This document shows positions 7,854-16,206 of a DNA stretch of 33,493 nt, piece by piece; the first letter of the stretch is position 1; every line of letters begins with the position of its first letter. The DNA comes from Bradyrhizobium jicamae (lineage in GTDB: Bacteria; Pseudomonadota; Alphaproteobacteria; Rhizobiales; Xanthobacteraceae), in assembly GCF_001440395.1 (NCBI RefSeq), contig NZ_LLXZ01000115.1, forward strand, positions 1 to 33,493, given 5' to 3'. Position numbers and translations under genes: made by a program. The notes below the pieces were generated by a model. The model saw nothing but the letters and a program-made list of their open reading frames with translations. It searched no databases and was not told the DNA's origin.

Positions 7854-8105
7854 ATGACACGTTGGAGCGCGAGTGTCGTCGCACTGTTTCTGGTGAGTTT
7901 TCCTGGCCAAGTGAACGCGCAGGTGAATTGCGAGACGATACCGCGCGGACCGGCCCGCACCGATTGCTATCTCGGGCTCAGTCGGTTCTATCAGGGACAA
8001 TCGGATCTCGCCGCCGCCAAGGCGCTGCAGCAATCGGACGACGCGTGGTATCGGGCCATTACCGGAACGGACCCTCCGAAACCCAGACCGCGCCGGCGGC
8101 GATGA
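7854..8105 (+). CDS. Small exported protein
   Basis: 83 residues. Signal peptide MTRWSASVVALFLVSFPGQV with likely cleavage after VNAQ or VNA. The mature part has two cysteines (NCETIPRGPARTDCY) and a very basic C-terminal tail (KPRPRRRR). CTGGAG lies before the ATG. Envelope location is predicted. Function unknown. Confidence 0.75.
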   Translation: MTRWSASVVALFLVSFPGQVNAQVNCETIPRGPARTDCYLGLSRFYQGQSDLAAAKALQQSDDAWYRAITGTDPPKPRPRRRR

Positions 8106-8144
8106 GGTTTGGACTATGTTTGCACGAGAACGAGGAAGCCTGTT

Positions 8145-8522
8145 ATGCGGTTACCTGAAGTCGCTGCTTTCGCGCTGATCATTGGAGCGGCAAGCTCGAT
8201 GTCGGCATCTCCAGCGCTTGCCGCCCCCGACTGTCCAAAGTTGATCGGGCTGGTGGATTGGGGCGAGAATTCAACCGGTGACATCAGCCTCGCACCGGGA
8301 ACGAGCTGCCAGTTTCCGATCCCGATGCGCGGTTCGGTAAGCAGTTCGGACATTCTGCAAAAGCCGAAATACGGCAAGCTGAAAAAGCTCAACCCGACGA
8401 CTTACGAATACAGGGCGAAGAAAAGGTACACGGGAAACGATACGTTTACGATCAAGGCGACGGGACAGGGGCCGACGGCCTCCGGCTCGTCGGTCATTAC
8501 CGTGAACGCCACGATCAAATAG
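8145..8522 (+). CDS. Exported beta-rich (Ig-like) protein
   Basis: 125 residues from the ATG at 8145, preceded by GAGGA. The signal peptide ends near PALAA. The mature domain has two cysteines and a C-terminal block YRAKKRYTGNDTFTIKATG followed by SVITVNATI, resembling bacterial Ig-like/cadherin-like repeats. Predicted periplasmic or surface. An upstream TTG in frame would place charged residues before the signal and is unlikely. Confidence 0.78.
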   Translation: MRLPEVAAFALIIGAASSMSASPALAAPDCPKLIGLVDWGENSTGDISLAPGTSCQFPIPMRGSVSSSDILQKPKYGKLKKLNPTTYEYRAKKRYTGNDTFTIKATGQGPTASGSSVITVNATIK

Positions 8523-8621
8523 GCTTGCCTGCAAATAGCGTTCCTTGCGTCCATCGCGCGGCGGGCGCATGCTGGCGTCCGCTTCATTTTCGGCAATGCG
8601 TCCTTCCCGGGAGGTTCGAAC

Positions 8622-8864
8622 ATGACACGGCAGCTTTGTTTCGCGACCATCCTCTTAAGTCTAGGCATGCTATTCAACTCACCGGCGGCAGCGCAGGAAT
8701 GGCGCTGTGAAGACAGGGCCGCGAATTGCTTCGGCAGGTGCCCCGACAGGATCGGAGCTGTGGGCGACGACTGGAACGGCCGTGCGAGCAGATGTTTGCG
8801 CTGCGACCGGCAGCTCATCAAATGCGTGATCAACGCAAACCTGCGGCGGCATCGTTATTACTGA
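8622..8864 (+). CDS. Small exported Cys-rich protein
   Basis: 80 residues. Signal peptide MTRQLCFATILLSLGMLF to about AAAQ (residue 25), then a mature 55-residue domain with six cysteines: WRCED, NCFGRCPD, RCLRCDR and KCV. These may form disulfides in the periplasm. GGGAGG lies before the ATG. No family recognised. It is the third small exported protein in a row. Confidence 0.75.
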   Translation: MTRQLCFATILLSLGMLFNSPAAAQEWRCEDRAANCFGRCPDRIGAVGDDWNGRASRCLRCDRQLIKCVINANLRRHRYY

Positions 8865-8953
8865 ACGCTATGGTTTGCGCGTAGCGCTGCAACGCTGCCA
8901 CAGTTTATGTGATAAGCGGCTTACCCTGATCGAAACATCCGGAGGAAGTCGTT

Positions 8954-9919
8954 GTGAGCGTCGTTGCAGCCCACCTTTATCGCAATGGCAAGAAGGTGAG
9001 AGTCGTTTCCCTGGACGAGCCGATCGACTGCAAGGGGAAATTCGAATTTGTCTGGATCGGATTGTTCGAGCCTTCGAAATGGGAGCTCGAGCAGCTTGAG
9101 AAGAACTACGGGCTTCATCCGCTCGCGATCGAGGACGCCTTCAAAGCCAACCAGATCCCGAAGGTCGACGTCTATGGCGACCAGCTGTTCGTGATGACGC
9201 GCACGGCTCACCTCGAGCAGGATCACATAGCCTACGGCGAAACTGCCCTTTTTGTCGGAAAGAACTTTATCATTTCGGTGCGGCACGGCTCCGCCCGGGC
9301 ACACACCGAGCTCCGCACCCAGCTGGAAGCGGCACCCAGCCTGTTGTCCCAGGGTCCGGACTACGTTCTTCACGCCATACTCGACTTTATCGTCGACGGT
9401 TATCTTCCGATCGTCGAAACGATCGAGGAGCGCGTTCTGATCATGGAGCAGAACGCTCTCGACAACTTCCTCAGCCGCGCAGACGTCAAGCGGATCTTCG
9501 GCCTGCGGCAGGAGCTGATCCGTTTCAAGCGGATCATCGGCCCCATGACGGAGGTCTGCGGGCGGCTCGTGCACCTTGATACACCCTGCCTGGACGCCAA
9601 CGCGCGCCCGTATTTCCAGGACGTCCTGGACCACGTGCGCCGCGTCGATGCGATGGTGAATTCATTGCGCGACGTTCTGACTTCGGTCTTCGAGGTGAGC
9701 AATCTTTTGGAGCAGCAACGCCAGGGCGTCATCACGCGGCAGCTGGCCGCCTGGGCCGCGATCTTGGCCGTACCCACGGCGATTGCCGGGATCTACGGCA
9801 TGAATTTCGAGAACATGCCCGAGTTGAAAACCCAATACGGCTACTTCGTCGTCGTCGGCATTATCGTGCTGCTCTGCGCCGTGCTGTACCTGCGGTTCAA
9901 GCGCGCTCGATGGCTCTGA
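8954..9919 (+). CDS. corA: CorA-family Mg2+/Co2+ transporter
   Basis: 321 residues, normal length. A large N-terminal cytoplasmic domain (IEDAFKANQIPKVDVYGDQLF is typical) is followed by a long helix and two C-terminal membrane segments. The selectivity motif Gly-Met-Asn is at residues 282-284 in IYGMNFENMPEL, at the end of the first membrane helix, and the protein ends with a basic tail (RFKRARWL). It forms pentameric inner-membrane channels for Mg2+ or other divalent metals. Start GTG at 8954, with GGAGGAAG upstream. Confidence 0.95.
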   Translation: MSVVAAHLYRNGKKVRVVSLDEPIDCKGKFEFVWIGLFEPSKWELEQLEKNYGLHPLAIEDAFKANQIPKVDVYGDQLFVMTRTAHLEQDHIAYGETALFVGKNFIISVRHGSARAHTELRTQLEAAPSLLSQGPDYVLHAILDFIVDGYLPIVETIEERVLIMEQNALDNFLSRADVKRIFGLRQELIRFKRIIGPMTEVCGRLVHLDTPCLDANARPYFQDVLDHVRRVDAMVNSLRDVLTSVFEVSNLLEQQRQGVITRQLAAWAAILAVPTAIAGIYGMNFENMPELKTQYGYFVVVGIIVLLCAVLYLRFKRARWL

Positions 9920-9969
9920 TAGGTGGCTCCCACAATGGACAAGAAGCACTACCAACGGTGTGGGGAGCG

Positions 9970-10506
9970 ATGACTTCGGTTCAATGGCTTGAGGGTTACA
10001 CGCAGGCTGAGCTTGATAGCGCCCAACGTCGATTTGGTTTGGAATTTCCCCCAGACTTGATTGCCTTGTTAAGGGAGAAACGTCCGGCAAATGGACACGA
10101 TTGGACGAACGATGCCGGCATAAGGCGGGCGCTTGCCTGGCCGTTTGAAGGACTTCTGTTCGACGTTGAACAGAATCACCTGTGGTGGCCCGAGTGGGGA
10201 ACGAGGCCAACCAACGCAAATGCCCGCAAGGAAATTTTGCAATCAATCGTTTCGCATGCGCCGAAGTTGATACCATTGATCGGGCACCGATATTTGCCGG
10301 AAGAACCCCGCGAGCAAGGCAATCCCGTATTCTCCGTCTATCAGGCCGACGTGATTTACTACGGAGCTAACTTGACGGACTATTTTGAGCGAGAGTTTCT
10401 CGGGTACACCCATCGTCCCTGGAGCCAACCAACCAAGCACATCCCATTTTGGTCGGACCTTGTGGAGCGGAACGGCGACCGAAATTTCGTCGCGAGCGAG
10501 CCATAA
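9970..10506 (+). CDS. SMI1/KNR4 (SUKH)-like protein
   Basis: 178 residues from the ATG at 9970 (GGGGAG just upstream). The order YTQAELDSAQRRFGLEFPPD then LIALLREK, followed by a tryptophan-rich middle (HLWWPEWG) and PLIGHRYLPEEP, resembles the SUKH superfamily. Members of that family often serve as immunity proteins to contact-dependent or polymorphic toxins. No toxin gene is next to it, so an orphan immunity or housekeeping role is possible. Confidence 0.7.
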   Translation: MTSVQWLEGYTQAELDSAQRRFGLEFPPDLIALLREKRPANGHDWTNDAGIRRALAWPFEGLLFDVEQNHLWWPEWGTRPTNANARKEILQSIVSHAPKLIPLIGHRYLPEEPREQGNPVFSVYQADVIYYGANLTDYFEREFLGYTHRPWSQPTKHIPFWSDLVERNGDRNFVASEP

Positions 10507-10523
10507 CCTTTTTGCCAAGCAAG

Positions 10524-10553
10524 TAGCCCGCATGAGCGACGCAATATGCGGGA
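10524..10553. repeat. Short palindromic repeat, copy 2
   Basis: TAGCCCGCATGAGCGACGCA continuing to ATATGCGGGA, nearly identical to the copy at 6795-6825. It lies between the SUKH-like gene and the next small gene. Confidence 0.7.
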
Positions 10554-10589
10554 ATCGGCACAAACCAAGGCCCAGATTTCGCTCTCGCC

Positions 10590-10853
10590 ATGACAGAGAA
10601 CAAGATCATAGCGGTAAACGGAAAGCGCTATTCCGTCACGCTGAGGCGGTTCGATCACTACACCGAGCCCGGCGGTCCAAGCTACCACGGCAATTATGTC
10701 ACCATCGAAGGCAATGGGCTGGCCTTGAACGCCAGAAAGTATGATGACGAGAGCGAATTGAGCATTCAATCCGGAATCCAGGAATCAAATTCTGATGCCA
10801 TCGAGATCGTCAGGGACATCGGATATTCAGAACCGATCAGCTTTTACTGCTGA
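10590..10853 (+). CDS. Hypothetical protein, 87 aa
   Basis: Starts MTENKIIAVNGKRYSVTLRR. No signal peptide, mixed composition, acidic C-terminal half. There is no strong ribosome site and the family is not recognised. It may be co-transcribed with the SUKH-like gene 80 bp upstream, although a palindromic repeat separates them. Confidence 0.6.
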   Translation: MTENKIIAVNGKRYSVTLRRFDHYTEPGGPSYHGNYVTIEGNGLALNARKYDDESELSIQSGIQESNSDAIEIVRDIGYSEPISFYC

Positions 10854-11061
10854 CCACGGACAACTTGTCCCCATACAAGAAGGTCTGAAGACATATCTCC
10901 CAAGTAGCCGCATCAGCTAAACGCCACGGGAAAGAAGCTGTTGAGACGTCTGGCAAAGACAAATTGGGCAGGAAAAATCTGGCGATAAGCATGCTTTATT
11001 TGACGGGAACCCATTTTCGGTATGCTTAGATCATCGCCAACGGAGCAGATGCGGTCAGCGA

Positions 11062-11493
11062 ATGCAGTGGTACGTGATCTTCGTTTCGGTCGCCACGACC
11101 GGCGCATTTGGGTGGTTTGCGCTCGAACTCGTTGGCCGGCCTGTTCGAAATTTCCTCGATCTGCGACGGTCTGTGCGCCATAAAATGCCCTTTCTAGCTG
11201 ATGTCGCGGCGCCACAGCCTCGCGAGACCTGCGTTACGTCTGAGCAGATCCGGCAATATGATACAGACTTGAAAAATGCGCGCGAGGCACAACGCACGCT
11301 GCGTGAATTGGCCTCTCAAATGCTGGCGTTCGCCGAGAGTGAAAGGGCAGCTTGTATTGCAATCAAGCCGTTTGGCTTTGATCCTTCGGCAGCTGGCAGC
11401 GGCTTGATCGGGCTTTCGAACACGCTCGACCGCCATGGGACCGACCGCGCCAGTTTTCGCAAAGATGTCGAACGGGCGCTGCGGTTTAGCTAG
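11062..11493 (+). CDS. Membrane-anchored hypothetical protein
   Basis: 143 residues. One N-terminal membrane helix (about residues 4-24, VIFVSVATTGAFGWFALELV) is followed by a cytoplasmic region with a helical charged block (TSEQIRQYDTDLKNAREAQR). Family not recognised; single-anchor proteins of this layout are common in Bradyrhizobium. It is convergent with the CHRD-RTX gene. Confidence 0.7.
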   Translation: MQWYVIFVSVATTGAFGWFALELVGRPVRNFLDLRRSVRHKMPFLADVAAPQPRETCVTSEQIRQYDTDLKNAREAQRTLRELASQMLAFAESERAACIAIKPFGFDPSAAGSGLIGLSNTLDRHGTDRASFRKDVERALRFS

Positions 11494-11508
11494 CCCGCGT
11501 GTTCGGAA

Positions 11509-11532
11509 GGCGGGCCGAAGATCCGGCCCGCC
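11509..11532. terminator. Inverted repeat between convergent genes
   Basis: GGCGGGCC (11509-11516) pairs with GGCCCGCC (11525-11532) around an 8-nt loop. It lies in the 48-bp gap between two convergent stops, where a bidirectional terminator is expected. No T-run follows on either strand, so the call is moderate. Confidence 0.5.
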
Positions 11533-11541
11533 CGCGCCACC

Positions 11542-12780
11542 TCAAGCGGTCACGAGGAAGTTCGCGGCATTCAATTCGTTCGGAAGGAGACCCAGGAACA
11601 ACACGTCGTTGCCCCCGCCGAGATCAAGGGTGGTACCCGAAGCTCCCGCGCTCAGATTGTCCAGCGGGTCGAAGTCGGCTCCAAAGCCTTCCAGCACCAC
11701 GAGGTCCTGCGTCACGTCGAAGTCGGTAATGGTGTCATCGCCTCCTTCAGTCTCGCGAAAGATGAACTGATCGGCCCCACCGAAACCGGCGAGGGTATCG
11801 TCGCCGGCGCCGCCTTCGATCGTATCGGCAGCATTGCCGCCGAAGATGGTGTCATTGCCGCGGTCTCCGAACAGGCGGTCGGGGGCATGATTCGCCAGTT
11901 GCTGGTTGGCGACCGCCCGGATGAGGTCGTCACCGTTACCACCAAAGATCGTGTCGGCGGCAACGTCGCCGCCTCGCAGCGTGTCGTTCCCGGCATCCCC
12001 AAACACGACATCGCCCGTCGGGTCATTCCAGGCAATGAAGTCATCGCCGGCACCGCCGAAGACGGTATCCCTTCCGGCCATGCCGCCAACGGTGTCGTTG
12101 CCGCGACCACCGAAAACCAGGTCATTGCCGGCGCCCGTATTGATATCGTCGTCTCCCCGGCCGCCCCTGATGATGTCGTCGCCGTCGCCGCCTTCAAGTC
12201 TGTCGTTTCCGGCGAGGCCACGGATAATGTCATTGCCGCCGAGTCCGGGAAGGAAATCGTCGCCCGGCGTTCCGACGACGACATTGTCGTTGTCGTCTGC
12301 GATTGCGATCAACTGGCCCCGGATTTCACCCCCCATGAATTCGTTCGTATGGATGTTGAAATAGATCGGGACCTCCGATCCGACCTGAGCTGAGCCGAGT
12401 GCGCCAGCGAAGTTGGTGATTGAAACGTTGGCGGGGTCCGTGGTCTCCCATCGACCACTCACCGTCCAGGAGCCGTCCGTATTCAGGGCTATACTGAGGT
12501 CATCAGCGTCCTGTGCCGGATTGATCTGCCCGAAGACAACGGGCCCGTTTGCTCCTCGCACTCCATTGTGGAAATGCGTGGAGGTGACGTCGTCGTCGGT
12601 CGACGGCGTCTGGGCCGCACCACCCGTAATCAGGCCGTAGTCTACGCCGTCGATGTTGAACGTGTAACTCGCGGCAACCTCCGTGCTGTCGAAGATGACA
12701 GTGCCGAGACCGCTTGCAGTCGAGTTGTTCGGGGGGACTTCCTGAGTGCCTTCGAGAACCACGCGGAACGCTGTGGACAT
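11542..12780 (-). CDS. CHRD domain plus RTX calcium-binding repeat protein
   Basis: 412 residues. Residues 1 to about 155 form a CHRD domain (named after chordin), with the typical HFHNGVRGANGPVVFG and a GGEIRGQL ending. From about residue 168 there are many GGxGxDxLx-type RTX nonapeptides (GLAGNDRLEGGDGDD, GGRGNDTVGG, GGAGDDTLAGF) in two or three blocks. A C-terminal tail of about 80 residues ends in NELNAANFLVTA, as in type I secretion substrates. There is no N-terminal signal peptide, which fits ABC-exporter secretion. RTX repeats fold on binding Ca2+ outside the cell. No exporter genes are nearby. Confidence 0.9.
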   Translation of the reverse strand: MSTAFRVVLEGTQEVPPNNSTASGLGTVIFDSTEVAASYTFNIDGVDYGLITGGAAQTPSTDDDVTSTHFHNGVRGANGPVVFGQINPAQDADDLSIALNTDGSWTVSGRWETTDPANVSITNFAGALGSAQVGSEVPIYFNIHTNEFMGGEIRGQLIAIADDNDNVVVGTPGDDFLPGLGGNDIIRGLAGNDRLEGGDGDDIIRGGRGDDDINTGAGNDLVFGGRGNDTVGGMAGRDTVFGGAGDDFIAWNDPTGDVVFGDAGNDTLRGGDVAADTIFGGNGDDLIRAVANQQLANHAPDRLFGDRGNDTIFGGNAADTIEGGAGDDTLAGFGGADQFIFRETEGGDDTITDFDVTQDLVVLEGFGADFDPLDNLSAGASGTTLDLGGGNDVLFLGLLPNELNAANFLVTA

Positions 12781-13738
12781 GCGAGCCTCCTCTGCTCTTT
12801 GCTCAGCAGGTCTTGGCGGCCAGCGACGCCGGCGTGCAGGTGTGGCAAATGTTGTACCCGGCTCGGGCCGGTATGGATCGGGCGGCGCGTCGCTCCGCTT
12901 CGACTATCGCGGAATCGGCGCGTTGTCTGTCTCGCGGTATTCAGCCGAGAACAATGGATCGCTGGATCGCGCCAACCTGAGTTCGCCGCTGTAGGCCATC
13001 GACCGGGCGTTATTGTGTTTTGTTTATTGCGATCGACGCATTGTGATCGATGCAATGTCCGGTTGCCGACGCTGCGCTTGTGTTCGGTTCCGACTGCAAC
13101 TTTGTTCCGCGATCGCGATGTCGCATCCGCGGCTTCGCTCTTCGAGCTACGCCCGGACGAGCCTTCGCTCGGCAGACACTTTCAGGATGCGGGCTGGACT
13201 TGGGGCGAATGGTGCCCAGGGGCGGAATGTCACCTTGTCCTCGCTATCTCTAATACGCTGATTAACTTCACATATTTTCATGAAGATGGGGAGACTGTGT
13301 ATAGGTCGCAGTGTCTTTTGTGTATAGGGGTGGCTGCTTGGCGTCTCCGACACCGCGCTGTCAGCTACCAAAACCGAGAAGTAAGGCGACGGCGTTGAGG
13401 TTCAAGGGAACCTCTCCAGACTCTACAGAGTCCGCTGGTGGAATCTTTTCCGGCCGCACCCACCCTACCGGACAGCCACGGAACCGAATCCACGGCCTTC
13501 TCTGGGCATTGAGGAATCAGCTGAGGGATCCAAAGAATTTGTGGCCGTCCATTCCTAGTATCCAGCACATCCGGCTCATGATGGCCAACCAACCATGACT
13601 AGTCCTTCAGAGTGCAGGGCAACTCCACACCAACCACTGCCTTCGAAGCCGTCCGCATTGCTTGCAAGGCAACGTCAGTCTCGATACCGGGACCAGCAGA
13701 CCATCGTCCCAGTGGCCGGCGCCACCTTCATCGGAATC
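12781..13738. other. 960-bp stretch without a convincing gene
   Basis: Several open frames exist, but none has a ribosome site, family signature or normal composition. A 10-bp direct repeat, TGTGTATAGG, occurs at 13296-13305 and 13319-13328. GC falls from left to right, marking the transition from core chromosome to accessory DNA. It may hold the CHRD-RTX promoter at its left end. Confidence 0.5.
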
Positions 13739-14632
13739 TCATCGTCGGTGTCGTCCCCGCGTTCGTCGGTTCTCCTGGCCAGCGATGTGCGTGTTCGACA
13801 GTGCACCAGCTTGACGATGCCGCGCTGCCATCCTCCTAGGCGTCGACATCTGCTTCAATCGCCTGAACGCATCGGTGATCAAGCGCCCAATCCGCCATAC
13901 TTCCACATCGAGAACCGCAGAGAGCTCGCGGCGTGAGAGTCGAAGAGACTTACGAGACGACCAATCTATTGCGCCGCTGCCTGCCTCGATCGCGGGGATT
14001 TCCTGCACCAAGCCGCAGGCTCGCGCAAATCGAACAAGGCCATCCGCGCTCGGCACCTCGCCCGTCAGACCGCGCCGAAGGCCAACGATGAAATGTTGCA
14101 GAGGGTCTAGTGAGCGAAGGAGCTGCTCCAAATCAGCCTTGCGCCATTCCGATATGCTTAAGTCTTCTGGCCCCGCGAACTGCTCTTTATCGAGTTCAGT
14201 CTCCGGAACAAGCTTATATCCCCCGTATTGCTCTTGCAGAATGGGCCGCATAGTTCCGCCGTTGGTAACGTTGTAAGGATTGCCGACCAGATAGACGAGC
14301 CAACGGTGGAGGCCGACTTGCCCGGTGAACGGAAAGGCATGCGGCTCCGATGCTCCTATTTCCTGCATCGTCTTGGATGTTGCCTGCGCCGTGAGATTCT
14401 CCACGGCGCTTACAATTGCGTTCTGGATCGCATCGTCGACGTTGTGGAGGTACACCCCGGCGATCAGACAGCGCTTTTTTGCATCTTGCTCAAACTTCTC
14501 GTGATCTTCGCCAATAAATTGCGCAAACGCTGTCAGCACGGTGTCAACGATTTCACCGTTAGTCTTTTTGGTCGGCCCCTCGCTAGGAAAAAGCGCCTCT
14601 AGGATCTTCAGCTCGCAGGGAGTGAGATTCAA
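13739..14632 (-). CDS. Putative regulator with sigma-region-4-like HTH
   Basis: 297 codons from a TTG start at 14632 (AAAGG about 10 bases upstream; start uncertain). Residues about 165-270 include LRSLDPLQHFIVGLRRG and LSRRELSAVLDVEVWRIGRL followed by ITDAFRRLKQ. The spacing resembles sigma-70 region 4 (LDPLQ...LS..E.A..L......R....A..RLK) with an insertion. An earlier DAIQNAIVSAVE may be a weak region-2-like helix. It could be a divergent sigma factor or just an HTH protein. It is the last gene of a minus-strand operon after the TPR gene and the small peptide gene. Confidence 0.6.
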   Translation of the reverse strand: MNLTPCELKILEALFPSEGPTKKTNGEIVDTVLTAFAQFIGEDHEKFEQDAKKRCLIAGVYLHNVDDAIQNAIVSAVENLTAQATSKTMQEIGASEPHAFPFTGQVGLHRWLVYLVGNPYNVTNGGTMRPILQEQYGGYKLVPETELDKEQFAGPEDLSISEWRKADLEQLLRSLDPLQHFIVGLRRGLTGEVPSADGLVRFARACGLVQEIPAIEAGSGAIDWSSRKSLRLSRRELSAVLDVEVWRIGRLITDAFRRLKQMSTPRRMAARHRQAGALSNTHIAGQENRRTRGRHRR

Positions 14633-14666
14633 GGTCGTTAACCTTTCGATATTGGACGAGTACCAA

Positions 14667-14807
14667 TCAATTACCTTGATGCGTACCTATCGCGTTCGCC
14701 GGCGTAGACGTTGCTACTGGAAAAACAACCAGTGCTACCGGAAGAGCAACCACTGAGGCAGAAAACAGTGCGAAAGCCACGAGTATGGATCGGGCAACCT
14801 TCCTCAT
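14667..14807 (-). CDS. 46-residue hydrophobic/exported peptide
   Basis: The ATG overlaps the stop of the upstream TPR gene as ATGA, indicating translational coupling. It reads MRKVARSILVAFALFSASVV and continues to a STPANA motif near residue 39, ending IGTHQGN. The layout is a classic signal peptide with a possible signal-peptidase site after PANA, leaving a mature tail of only about 7 residues. Alternatively it is a single-helix membrane peptide. The downstream sigma-like gene begins 34 bases later. No family is recognised, and its small size means it is probably unannotated. Confidence 0.6.
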   Translation of the reverse strand: MRKVARSILVAFALFSASVVALPVALVVFPVATSTPANAIGTHQGN

Positions 14808-15412
14808 TTCTCATTCCTCATCGTTCGGATCAGCGAAGCGACCTTTGTTAGGTCGGGATCGTTCTCAAGATGCTGTTTAAAGACATCATCTTCAAGAACC
14901 CACGCATAATCATCGAGAAGGCCTTTGATGCAGTTTCGCAGCTCGTCGTCGCTTGAGTAGCGAGCGTGAACTGACAAGACTGCAACGTGCGAAGTTGGCA
15001 AATTCGGAGCCAGGCTTCGCGCACGATAGGCTGCCATCAAAGCATCGCTGTAGCGATGTTGCGTCAGGTAAAGGGCCGCAAGATTTACATCGGTCTTTGC
15101 AACCTCAACAAGGCGAATGCTCCGATCATTTTCGTGAGCTTTGCGCGAGGCTTCATATAACTCGGTTTGAATGAGAGAGTCCGCCGCATATTGAGCAAGG
15201 CCATGATAACACAGCCCTAGAAGCCGGAGAGCACGTGGATCTTCACGGCAATGTGAGTCTTTCTTGAGAAGATCAATGCATTCTTGGTATGCACCGTTCA
15301 GTTGCATTGATCGAGCGGTAGATAGCAAGGAAGCCTCAACCTCCGGCGTATTTGGCGAGCTTCTTTTGTTTAGGCTCCAATGCTGGGCCCGCACCAAACG
15401 TTGCAAATCCAT
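14804..15412 (-). CDS. TPR-repeat protein
   Basis: 202 residues from the ATG at 15412 (MDLQRLVRAQHWSLNKRS). TPR-like helical hairpins are visible at LLSTARSMQLNGAYQECIDL, at RALRLLGLCYHGLAQYAADS, and at NLAALYLTQHRYSDALMAAY followed by RARSLAPNLP. No membrane segment. TPR domains bind peptides and proteins. The stop overlaps the small peptide gene (ATGA), and a sigma-like gene follows. A longer upstream frame exists but has no ribosome site. Confidence 0.75.
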   Translation of the reverse strand: MDLQRLVRAQHWSLNKRSSPNTPEVEASLLSTARSMQLNGAYQECIDLLKKDSHCREDPRALRLLGLCYHGLAQYAADSLIQTELYEASRKAHENDRSIRLVEVAKTDVNLAALYLTQHRYSDALMAAYRARSLAPNLPTSHVAVLSVHARYSSDDELRNCIKGLLDDYAWVLEDDVFKQHLENDPDLTKVASLIRTMRNEK

Positions 15413-15619
15413 CTTGATTGGGTTTCCCTTTTTTAGCCTTCCTCTACATGAAGTAGGCAGATGCCCAATCGAGCATTCACATAATCGTGAGTTGGAGCGC
15501 TGCCGCCCGTGGCGGCTTGAGAGTGCCGAAAGCTGTTTTTTCCAGCACGCGCTGCCCACACGCCTAAGCATACGAAGAGATGAGCCGCCGAAGCTATATC
15601 CGGCAACTCATCCCCATAG

Positions 15620-16063
15620 CTAAGCTGCGATGCGCTTAGCGAATGCGGCATGGACCACTTCAGACATGTTGGTTTTGGGTGAGTAAGCGTTAGTTTGCGC
15701 ATCAAAAGCCAGCGTGATGGTTTCGCCCGCGATGGCGGCTTCGAGCTCGTAGAAGCCGCTGGTCACGACTTCGGTAATCGTCAGCGATTCGAGGTTGTCC
15801 AGTGGTACAAAACCGCCGAACATGTAGATTCCATTGAGCGCGAACAACAAGATATTCACGAAGCTACCGTCGTCGATGAGCACGGCGAGACGGCTCGGGT
15901 CACCCTTGCTGTCCTTCTCAAGGTAGTAGGCTGCAACCTTACCGGCACGAATCTTTGCCAAGGGCGTGTACGGAAGGATTGCGGCTGCGTTATCACGCAG
16001 CGCCTGTTCTTCAAACGAGCGTGCTTCGGAAGCAATGCTGCGGTGGATATTGACTTTTATCAC
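15620..16063 (-). CDS. Hypothetical protein, 147 aa
   Basis: Starts at a GTG at 16063 with AGAGG upstream, reading MIKVNIHRSIASEARSFEEQ. Predicted cytoplasmic, alternating helix and strand, ending AFAKRIAA. Not recognised. It lies 207 bp upstream of the TPR gene on the same strand, so it may be the first gene of that operon. Its length and composition suggest an intact gene. Confidence 0.65.
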   Translation of the reverse strand: MIKVNIHRSIASEARSFEEQALRDNAAAILPYTPLAKIRAGKVAAYYLEKDSKGDPSRLAVLIDDGSFVNILLFALNGIYMFGGFVPLDNLESLTITEVVTSGFYELEAAIAGETITLAFDAQTNAYSPKTNMSEVVHAAFAKRIAA

Positions 16064-16206
16064 GGTAACCTCTTGGGTTGGAGTGCTGTGCTGACATCGC
16101 TGTCCCTGATAGAAGAGCCGAGTTTGCGATCCGCGCAACAATGAAAAAAATTGGACAAATGGTTTAGCCGTAGTGGAATTCCAGGCGGACGGTCAGGGGA
16201 GCTGAG

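Noticed and set aside
12746..12994. Beta-rich frame with SLRFDYRGIG resembling an alpha/beta hydrolase motif
   Set aside because: Only a short motif matches; no start signal, catalytic serine or continuing homology is visible.
12568..13398. Long plus-strand open frame overlapping the CHRD-RTX gene
   Set aside because: It is mostly the antisense of a strong CHRD-RTX gene, has no ribosome site and ends in low-complexity text with no family resemblance.
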